Positions 6,818 to 10,992 of a stretch of DNA of 10,992 nt are shown here, one piece after another. Position 1 is the first letter of the stretch; every line of letters starts with the position of its first letter. The stretch spans positions 1-10,992 of the forward strand of contig JAOPYU010000345.1 of NCBI GenBank assembly GCA_025964455.1, in the 5' to 3' direction. The notes under the pieces are model-generated. The model was not told the DNA's origin and made no database searches. It saw nothing but the letters and a program-made list of their open reading frames with translations. Source of the DNA: Thermoleophilia bacterium. GTDB lineage: Bacteria > Actinomycetota > Thermoleophilia > Gaiellales > SKUG01. The position numbers were made by a program, and so were the translations under genes.

Positions 6818-7732
6818 ATGGGCCGGGGACGCCCAGAAGCGGGGGATGAGTTGAGCAACATCACGGCGCCAGGCGAACGCGACTCAGCGCGCCTGCTCCA
6901 GGTCGGCAACAGTCGGCGTGCGGCGGTGCTCGCGAAGCGCGACGCCGAGCTGCAGGCTGCCTACTCCCGCTACACGGCGAATCGAGCCCTGGGCGATCGT
7001 CTCGAGGAATCGCGAGCGCGCAGCTCGGCTGCTGGTTCGCAGCACGGACTGCTCGTCGGGCTCGGGGTTTCCACGGCCGTCGTGGCGGGCGCGGCGCTCG
7101 TGGCGCAGCGGATGGGCAAGTTCTCGCCGTGGATCGTGGGCGGCGGCGCGGTGGCGATCGCGATCGGCGGATTCCTCGGCTTCGAAATCGGCGGCCTGCC
7201 GAAGCTCGCCAGCGGAGAGATTCCGAGCCTCGGTCCCACGGGACCACGGATCCGCCAGATGGAGACGGACCTCGGGACACTTCGTTCGAATGCGCGTGAG
7301 CCGCTCGAGAAGCACTTCCCGACAGCAGAAGCGATGACCGGGTATGGCAATGCCACGGGTCTCGACCAGATCGTCGGGCGTGCATTCGACGCGTTCGACC
7401 ACAACCACGACGGTCGCATCTCCCTCCGCGGTGCCGCGCGGACCCCTGCCGACGAGACCATCCGATTCGACGGCGGTGGGCCCGCGACGAATGACCGGGA
7501 GCGCACCACGAAGCTCACGAAGGAGCTGCTCGACGGTCGCGACGTGTCGCTGACCGAAGCCGACGTGTCCGGGGATGGCGCGATCGATCGCGAGGAGCTG
7601 GCGGGAGCGATCGTCGACCTGCAGGCGATCCGGTCGAAGACGACCCAGTCGCTGGCCGGCGGCGCGGCCACCCAGGACGACGACTACGACGACTACGAGC
7701 TCGAGCCGGAGTACGTGCCGCGTCCTCGCTGA
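6818..7732 (+). CDS. Membrane protein with C-terminal EF-hand pair
   Basis: A 304-residue protein of unrecognised family. A charged helical N-terminal region (about 20-70) is followed by two hydrophobic segments (about 77-97 and 105-125) with a short MGKFSPW turn, then a soluble C-terminal domain. That domain holds two calcium-loop candidates. Residues 194-205 (DHNHDGRISLRG) have Asp, Asn, Asp, Gly, Ile and Ser in place but Gly instead of the last Glu. Residues 249-260 (DVSGDGAIDREE) are a canonical loop. The end is acidic (DDDYDDYELE at 287-296). With two membrane passes, both termini should lie on the same side, so calcium could be sensed or bound by a tethered domain; this is inference. 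An alternative start is TTG at 6851, preceded by GGGGGATGAG, giving 293 residues; the ATG was preferred for its codon and the GGCGGG upstream. The gene converges on the unrecognised gene at 7741, with only eight bases between them. Confidence 0.8.
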   Translation: MGRGRPEAGDELSNITAPGERDSARLLQVGNSRRAAVLAKRDAELQAAYSRYTANRALGDRLEESRARSSAAGSQHGLLVGLGVSTAVVAGAALVAQRMGKFSPWIVGGGAVAIAIGGFLGFEIGGLPKLASGEIPSLGPTGPRIRQMETDLGTLRSNAREPLEKHFPTAEAMTGYGNATGLDQIVGRAFDAFDHNHDGRISLRGAARTPADETIRFDGGGPATNDRERTTKLTKELLDGRDVSLTEADVSGDGAIDREELAGAIVDLQAIRSKTTQSLAGGAATQDDDYDDYELEPEYVPRPR

Positions 7733-7740
7733 ATCATGGC

Positions 7741-7820
7741 TCAGATGCCGGAGAAGCTCTCGCCATCCGGCCCGACGTAGCCGCCGGAGTCGCTGGCACC
7801 ACCGTCACTGACGAACCGCT
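7741..7820 (-). repeat. Intact member of an imperfect direct repeat with 6703-6762
   Basis: The last 80 bases of the 208-residue gene share about 33 of 41 bases (7741-7781) and then nearly all of 7803-7820 with 6703-6762 in the same orientation. The 21 bases at 7782-7802 have no counterpart in the other copy. The counts were made by eye. Confidence 0.65.
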
Positions 7821-8367
7821 GGCCGTCCGGCCCTGCCCACTCGTCGGCCGCGCCGCGGGTCGGATTGCCGAGCGCGTCGAGCTCGACGCCGTCCACGACG
7901 GTTGAGGACGAGGGTGACGTCGACTCGTCGCTGTGCGCGGACCCTGCGTGCTCGGCGGCGTGCACCGTGGGCCGGCGGAGGGATCGCTCGCCTGCCGCAC
8001 TCCCGAGCCGTGTCGCGACCTCCGCGTCGAACACATGGTCGGCGAGGATCGTGCGCGCATCCGGGCCCAGGCTGGACCCGCGCTCGAGCAGGGCGACCGC
8101 ATCCCGGAGATGACGGACCGCGTGGCCCGCGTAGCGGTTGAAGGTCCCCTCGAGCACGTTCGTGGAACCAAGCGATGCGGCGCCCGCGACGGCGTCCTGT
8201 GCATGGCCCAGCGCGCTGGTGAGCAGGCGTGCGGTGCCGGCGGGCGGGTTCGTGTGCGACTGCAGGCGCTGCTGCGCGGCCTGGGTGTCGGTCGCGGCGC
8301 GCTGGAGCGAGCCGAGCACGTCACGGTTTGCGCTGAGGGCCTGGGGCGGGAGGGAGGAGAGCTGCAT
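7741..8367 (-). CDS. Unrecognised protein with helical N-terminus and GPDGxxF tail repeats
   Basis: I do not recognise this 208-residue protein. Residues 1-120 are Ala/Leu/Gln-rich and probably helical (QRAATDTQAAQQRLQ; GHAVRHLRDAVALLERG). There is no signal peptide and no membrane segment. Residues 135-175 are low-complexity and rich in His, Ser and Thr. The tail holds two copies of a short motif, AGPDGQRF (178-185) and VGPDGESF (198-205), separated by a Ser/Gly/Asp spacer, and the protein ends three residues after the second. A third, decayed copy of this tail lies at 6703-6762. The ATG at 8367 is supported by a good Shine-Dalgarno (GAGGGAG, five bases upstream). The gene lies between a convergent EF-hand membrane gene and, upstream on the same strand, the LPFTG gene, from which a strong hairpin separates it. 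It is probably cytoplasmic. A longer ORF in another frame across the same region was judged a shadow. Confidence 0.7.
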   Translation of the reverse strand: MQLSSLPPQALSANRDVLGSLQRAATDTQAAQQRLQSHTNPPAGTARLLTSALGHAQDAVAGAASLGSTNVLEGTFNRYAGHAVRHLRDAVALLERGSSLGPDARTILADHVFDAEVATRLGSAAGERSLRRPTVHAAEHAGSAHSDESTSPSSSTVVDGVELDALGNPTRGAADEWAGPDGQRFVSDGGASDSGGYVGPDGESFSGI

Positions 8368-8460
8368 GCCTGCTCCCTCGGTAGAGCGTTGCAGCTGGCA
8401 CCGCCACGGCGGGGTGGTGGCCGCGGGTGGGCAGCTCGGCGGCCCATCCCTGCCACGCGA

Positions 8461-8505
8461 CCGAGGGGCCGGTCGCCGTCCTCATGACGGCGGCCGACCC
8501 CTCGG
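8461..8505. terminator. Strong 20-bp hairpin between two minus-strand genes
   Basis: The arms 8461-8480 (CCGAGGGGCCGGTCGCCGTC) and 8486-8505 pair with only two non-Watson-Crick positions across 20 bp, around a 5-base loop. It lies 24 bases beyond the stop of the LPFTG gene, so it is well placed to end that transcript. There is no T-run after either arm, so this is not a textbook intrinsic terminator; GC-rich actinobacterial hairpins without U-tracts are common. It could also protect the 3' end or attenuate read-through into the 208-residue gene. Confidence 0.55.
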
Positions 8506-8528
8506 GTGGAGCGGGGTGTCAATGTCGA

Positions 8529-9551
8529 TCAGCGTGCTGCACCGCGCGAGGGCTGGTCGCCACGATGGCGGCGGACCATGAAGCCGGCGAGCAGTGCGAG
8601 CGCGGCGAATACGACCAGCAGCCCGAGCGAGCGACCCGTGAAGGGGAGCGAGCCGAGGTTGCCGTCGTCTGCGGTCGCGGCGACCTGCTCGGACGCCGGG
8701 CTGTCGGACGCGCCGGCGACCGCAGTGTTGCCAGTGCCGTTGCCGCCGCTCGCTCCGCCGGTGGCCGTGTCGGTGCCGGTGCCGTTGGCAGCCCCCGGGC
8801 CGGTGGTGCCATCGACGCCGTTGGCACCATTGGCACCGTTCGCGCCGTTGGCGCCGTCAGCGCCAGCTGCACCCGTCGCGCCGGTAGCGCCCGTCCCGCC
8901 GGTGCCACCAGCCCCACCGGTGCCGCCAGTGCCGCCGGTGCCGCCGGTGCCGGTGTCACCGCCGCCAGGAGCGGTCAGGCCCGAGGGGCAGCCGGCAGCC
9001 GGTGCCGGGATGATGTCGCCGGTGTGGTGCCGATGGCCGTTCAGTCCGTTGACACTGATCGTGATCCGCACGAAGGGGTTCTTGGACGAGCCCGTTCGGT
9101 GGCAGATGGTGATCTTGGCCGGAGCAGGATGGCTGCCTGAACCCGGGTTCGTGCTGCCGTGGCTCGGCTTGGGCGTGGTCGGCTTGGCAGGCTTCGGCGT
9201 CTCCGGCGTGGCGGGCTTCGGCGTCGCGGGCTTGGCCGGCTTCGGCTTGGCGGGCTTGGCGCCACCACCGCAGTTGCCGTTGTTGTCGTCTTCGCGATCG
9301 TCGTCGTTGCCACAGCCGTTGTTGCCGTCCTTGTCGTCCGAGACGCCACCCTGTCCACCGGGCTTGTCGAGGCCGCCGTTGGAAGCGCCGTCTGGATCGC
9401 TCTGGGAAGCACCCTGCGTGGCACCGTTGCCGCCGCCTCCCTTGGCCAGCGCCATGCCTGGCGCCGCGATTCCGGCGGCGATGAGCAGTGCGGCGAGCAG
9501 GGTGAGCAGCGCCCACCGTCGTCCCACCGTGTTGTTGAACGTTGTCGACAT
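8529..9551 (-). CDS. Secreted, LPFTG-anchored collagen-like surface protein
   Basis: A 340-residue exported protein. The signal peptide (residues 1-36) has the RR charge, a hydrophobic core and an ALA cleavage site. It is followed by a Gly/Asn/Asp-rich acidic segment with two cysteines (37-97), then a Lys-Pro-Ala/Thr stalk (98-129) of the wall-spanning kind. A small domain at 146-188 begins KITICHRTGSSKNPFVRI and contains GLNGHRHHTGDIIP; this ICHxTG...H..H.GDI pattern recurs in actinobacterial surface proteins and could bind metal through its His residues. A collagen-like Gly-x-x tract (GGT, GAT, GAN units, 197-256) and a Ser/Thr/Gly linker come next. The end is LPFTG (302-306), a hydrophobic helix and a basic tail (RRHR), which is a sortase sorting signal. 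The start has an AGGAGAG ribosome site six bases upstream. No sortase gene is in the window. Function is probably a cell-wall-attached stalk or adhesin, by inference. Confidence 0.88.
   Translation of the reverse strand: MSTTFNNTVGRRWALLTLLAALLIAAGIAAPGMALAKGGGGNGATQGASQSDPDGASNGGLDKPGGQGGVSDDKDGNNGCGNDDDREDDNNGNCGGGAKPAKPKPAKPATPKPATPETPKPAKPTTPKPSHGSTNPGSGSHPAPAKITICHRTGSSKNPFVRITISVNGLNGHRHHTGDIIPAPAAGCPSGLTAPGGGDTGTGGTGGTGGTGGAGGTGGTGATGATGAAGADGANGANGANGANGVDGTTGPGAANGTGTDTATGGASGGNGTGNTAVAGASDSPASEQVAATADDGNLGSLPFTGRSLGLLVVFAALALLAGFMVRRHRGDQPSRGAAR
8784..8957 (-). repeat. Collagen-like Gly-x-x coding repeat
   Basis: This tract encodes residues 199-256 of the LPFTG protein, almost entirely Gly-x-x triplets in blocks (GGT, then GAT, then GAN). 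The nine-base periodicity makes it prone to slippage and length variation. The asparagine-type third position instead of Pro argues against a stable human-like collagen helix. Confidence 0.8.
9165..9260 (-). repeat. Lys-Pro stalk coding repeat
   Basis: This encodes residues 98-129 of the LPFTG protein, built from KPAKP, TPKPA and ETPKP units. Such extended, positively charged Pro-rich stretches commonly cross the peptidoglycan layer in wall-anchored proteins. Confidence 0.75.
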
Positions 9552-9710
9552 GCTGATCTCTCCTGGTTGAGCGGGAAGGAATGAAGCGAGGGGCGATCAC
9601 CTCGTCGCAGAGAAATCCCCTGCTCGCGGACCATAATCCGCAGCTTTTCGAACCGGGCTACAACATCTCGCAGGTTCGCGGGCCTGCTTCGAATCTGCGA
9701 CGATGAACAG
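9552..9710. promoter_or_regulatory. Divergent regulatory gap between the LPFTG gene and ogt, with inverted repeats
   Basis: This 159-bp gap must hold promoters for both genes. Inverted repeats seen are GCGGA (9626-9630) with TCCGC (9637-9641), CGAACC (9649-9654) with GGTTCG (9673-9678), and GCAGG (9670-9674) with CCTGC (9683-9687). TTCGAA occurs at 9646 and again at 9689. A TATGGT box on the minus strand (9635 down to 9630) sits inside the first repeat and could serve the LPFTG gene. The only plus-strand -10 candidate is TACAAC at 9659-9664. No strong -35 was found for either direction. Confidence 0.4.
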
Positions 9711-10259
9711 ATGGTGTCGACTGACATGTGCTGGTACGCCGCTGCGACCTCGTGGGGCATCCTGGGCGTCGCTGAACGCGCGGGAGACATCGTTGCGATC
9801 CGTCCGCCGAGCGACACCCCGGCGACTGACACGCCGGCGCTCGACGACGTGTCAGTCGCGCCCGCCGCAGTGCAGGACCTCGTCACACGCCTGCGGCGAT
9901 ATCTCGACGGCGAGGCGGTTGAACTCGCCTCGCATGCCGACCTGGCGCGCTGGCTGGACGCGGCCGGCATCACCGGCTTCCACCGCGACGTCGCGATCAC
10001 CCTGTTCGGGATCCCGCGCGGCGTCACGATCTCCTACGGCGAGTTGGCGACGCTCGCCGGTCGACCGGGCGCGGCCCGCGCCGTCGGCACTGCATGCGCC
10101 CAGAACCCGCTGCCGATACTCGTCCCGTGCCACCGCGTCGTCCATGCGGGCGCACGACGGGGCGACGTCGGCAGCTACGGGGCCGCCAGCGGTGCCGAGT
10201 ACAAGCGACGCCTGCTCATGCTCGAGGACGCCGCGCTCGTGCGGGCGCGCCCGACCTGA
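9711..10259 (+). CDS. ogt: Methylated-DNA--[protein]-cysteine S-methyltransferase (Ogt/MGMT)
   Basis: A suicide repair protein that transfers the alkyl group from O6-alkylguanine (and O4-alkylthymine) in DNA to its own cysteine. The 182 residues match the usual Ogt length. The C-terminal domain shows all hallmarks: [11 protein letters not shown] (103-113, with the helix-turn-helix Tyr109), the arginine finger in GAARAVG (Arg123), [15 protein letters not shown] (130-144) with the acceptor Cys140 followed by His141, and [17 protein letters not shown] (156-172). The N-terminal domain is weakly conserved and contains a Pro/Asp/Thr-rich stretch at 32-46. The ATG at 9711 was chosen; an alternative in-frame ATG at 9726 would remove five residues. 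No clear Shine-Dalgarno is visible. It is divergent from the LPFTG gene and followed by a terminator-like hairpin, so it is probably a single-gene unit. No Ada-type zinc/AraC domain is attached, so there is no sign of the adaptive-response sensor. Confidence 0.93.
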   Translation: MVSTDMCWYAAATSWGILGVAERAGDIVAIRPPSDTPATDTPALDDVSVAPAAVQDLVTRLRRYLDGEAVELASHADLARWLDAAGITGFHRDVAITLFGIPRGVTISYGELATLAGRPGAARAVGTACAQNPLPILVPCHRVVHAGARRGDVGSYGAASGAEYKRRLLMLEDAALVRARPT

Positions 10260-10261
10260 CC

Positions 10262-10300
10262 GGGGCCGCTTGGTGGAGCGACCGGCGGGTGGCCCCTTTT
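10262..10300 (+). terminator. Likely intrinsic terminator after ogt
   Basis: GGGGCC (10262-10267) pairs with GGCCCC (10291-10296) and is followed directly by TTTT (10297-10300), two bases after the ogt stop. The 23-base interior can form smaller hairpins (CGCT 10267-10270 with AGCG 10277-10280; ACC with GGT at 10281-10290). The long loop and short T-run make it moderate rather than strong. Confidence 0.5.
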
Positions 10301-10447
10301 CGACGTGCATGCGTGAAAACCCCTGCAAACACGTCGACGTGTCGCGATGAATCTGCAGAAATCTCTTGACGCGATGGGGCCATGGGCTGACCTTGGAGCG
10401 ACACGTCGCGGCCTCCGTGGTCGCCCATTCATCTACCAGGAGCACCA
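10301..10447 (+). promoter_or_regulatory. Upstream region of the CalY/TasA-like gene with four CACGTCG half-sites
   Basis: The 7-mer CACGTCG, in either orientation, occurs at 10301-10307, 10330-10336, 10335-10341 and 10402-10408. The middle two form a perfect 14-bp palindrome (ACACGTCGACGTGT, 10329-10342). An 11-bp inverted repeat links 10335-10345 with 10398-10408. A TTGACG at 10366-10371 lies between them and may be a -35; the -10 is unclear. The pattern suggests operator sites flanking a promoter. A good ribosome site AGGAG (10438-10442) precedes the ATG by five bases. Confidence 0.45.
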
Positions 10448-10972
10448 ATGAAGTTTGCAGCACTCATCTCAACGAAGCTCGGCAAGAGCATCCTGACGCT
10501 CACCGCCATCTCGGCATTGGGTACCGTCGGCGCCCTGTCGACCTTCGCCGGCCTCGCGGATTCCGCGACACTCCCGGCCGTTGCCGTCGTCAAGGGCGGA
10601 ACGCTCGACATCGATGCGTCGGGCAACCTCGTCTCGAGCGACCTGTCGGACATCGCCAACATGAAGCCGGGCGAATCGCTGAGCGCGGACATCCTCGTGA
10701 AGAACAAGGGCAAGGTCCGAGCCGTCACCTCGGTGACCGGCGCGTTCACGTCGAGTGGCTGCTTCTCCTACACGCTCAAGGACGGCGCCGACACGCTTCT
10801 CGCGGGCTCTGGTAACGCCGACGTGGCCACCATCGCAGCGGGCGCGTCCAAGACGCTCACCCTCACGGTGACCGAGGGCGAGTGCCAGTCGGCTACAGGC
10901 GACAATGCCGTGGCTCCCGAAGCATCGCTCAGCCTCAAGTTCGACGCGGTCCAGGCGACCGGCAAGGGCTGA
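10448..10972 (+). CDS. Secreted CalY/TasA-like protein with SipW-type signal peptide
   Basis: A 174-residue exported protein. The N-terminus has Lys residues (10, 13), a hydrophobic core (about 14-36) and then ADSATLPAVAVVKGGTLDID (37-56). This arrangement, a hydrophobic stretch ending in F/L..ADSAT and followed by GGTLD, is the hallmark of SipW-dependent TasA/camelysin (CalY) family precursors, whose mature domains are beta-sandwiches that can form biofilm fibres. The mature part alternates beta-strand-like segments (SLSADILVKNKGKVRAVTSV, 77-96; KTLTLTVTEG, 135-144) and has two cysteines (105 and 146) that could form a disulphide. Its length suits the family. A clear AGGAG precedes the ATG. 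The next gene lies outside the window, so whether a SipW peptidase or a second family member follows cannot be seen. The family call is by pattern and the fibre role is inference. Confidence 0.75.
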   Translation: MKFAALISTKLGKSILTLTAISALGTVGALSTFAGLADSATLPAVAVVKGGTLDIDASGNLVSSDLSDIANMKPGESLSADILVKNKGKVRAVTSVTGAFTSSGCFSYTLKDGADTLLAGSGNADVATIAAGASKTLTLTVTEGECQSATGDNAVAPEASLSLKFDAVQATGKG

Positions 10973-10992
10973 TCCACCTGATCCACGCTCGG

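Noticed and set aside
7747..7771. GCCGGA/TCCGGC hairpin as a terminator for the convergent pair
   Set aside because: Only 6 bp of stem with a 13-base loop, no T-run, and it lies within coding sequence that explains it.
7734..8522. 262-codon minus-strand frame over the 208-residue gene
   Set aside because: Low-complexity Arg/Ser/Pro composition and no ribosome site. The competing frame has a good Shine-Dalgarno and a tail conserved in a second copy.
8784..8957. Possible CRISPR or tandem-array element
   Set aside because: The repeat unit is 9 bases with codon periodicity inside a coding frame; there are no spacers.
8506..9570. 354-codon plus-strand Pro/Val/Leu-rich frame
   Set aside because: It is the antisense of the Gly-x-x and Lys-Pro repeats; the minus-strand reading has a signal peptide, LPFTG signal and ribosome site.
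9649..9678. LexA (SOS) box near ogt
   Set aside because: Actinobacterial LexA sites need GAAC and GTTC only a few bases apart; here the half-sites are 18 bases apart.
9703..10350. 215-codon plus-strand frame overlapping ogt
   Set aside because: Arg/Ser/Pro-rich shadow; the ogt frame carries the PCHR active site and family motifs.
1..10992. tRNA, rRNA, insertion sequences, att sites or a prophage
   Set aside because: No tRNA-like cloverleaf, transposase or integrase motif, or terminal inverted repeat was seen in either strand.

Overview
This is a compact, very GC-rich window with ten recognisable protein genes, a degraded gene remnant and short intergenic gaps (none above about 190 bp). The base composition, GTG starts with 4-bp GTGA overlaps, probable leaderless promoters, an LPFTG-type surface protein and a SipW-type secreted protein all suggest a high-GC Gram-positive. 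An actinobacterium is most likely, possibly a deep-branching class such as Thermoleophilia or Acidimicrobiia, but the genus cannot be read from the sequence.

Region 1 (1-3993, + strand) is a translationally coupled cassette. It holds the DNA-binding end of an OmpR-type response regulator (cut by the window edge), a HAMP/HisKA/HATPase sensor kinase, a TadA/CpaF-type secretion ATPase, and one polypeptide that carries both a TadB-like and a TadC-like (T2SSF) half. All three junctions are the same GTGA overlap. The likely meaning is a two-component system tied to a Tad/Flp-pilus-type machine. No pilin, prepilin peptidase, TadZ or TadE/F gene is in view, and the operon ends against a convergent gene.

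Region 2 (3986-6742) has a small polytopic membrane protein resembling the YjdF/DUF2238 family (- strand), divergent from uvrC (+ strand) across 51 bp. Both genes have a -10-like box so close to the start codon that leaderless transcripts are likely. uvrC is complete, with all catalytic residues, four cluster cysteines and an acidic insert. Its last codons run through an antisense remnant of a neighbouring gene.

Region 3 (6703-8367) holds a membrane protein with an EF-hand pair (+ strand) convergent with an unrecognised 208-residue protein (- strand). The tail of the latter carries a repeated GPDGxxF motif. A decayed copy of that same 3' end sits about 1 kb away, on the same strand, over the 3' end of uvrC.

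Region 4 (8461-10992) is envelope-related plus one repair gene. It holds a strong hairpin, a secreted collagen-like LPFTG surface protein (- strand), a divergent Ogt/MGMT alkyl-DNA repair gene (+ strand), a terminator, a regulatory gap with four copies of CACGTCG, and a secreted CalY/TasA-like protein. No sortase or SipW peptidase gene is visible. Overall the window reads as an accessory cell-surface/secretion neighbourhood with two housekeeping DNA-repair genes embedded in it.
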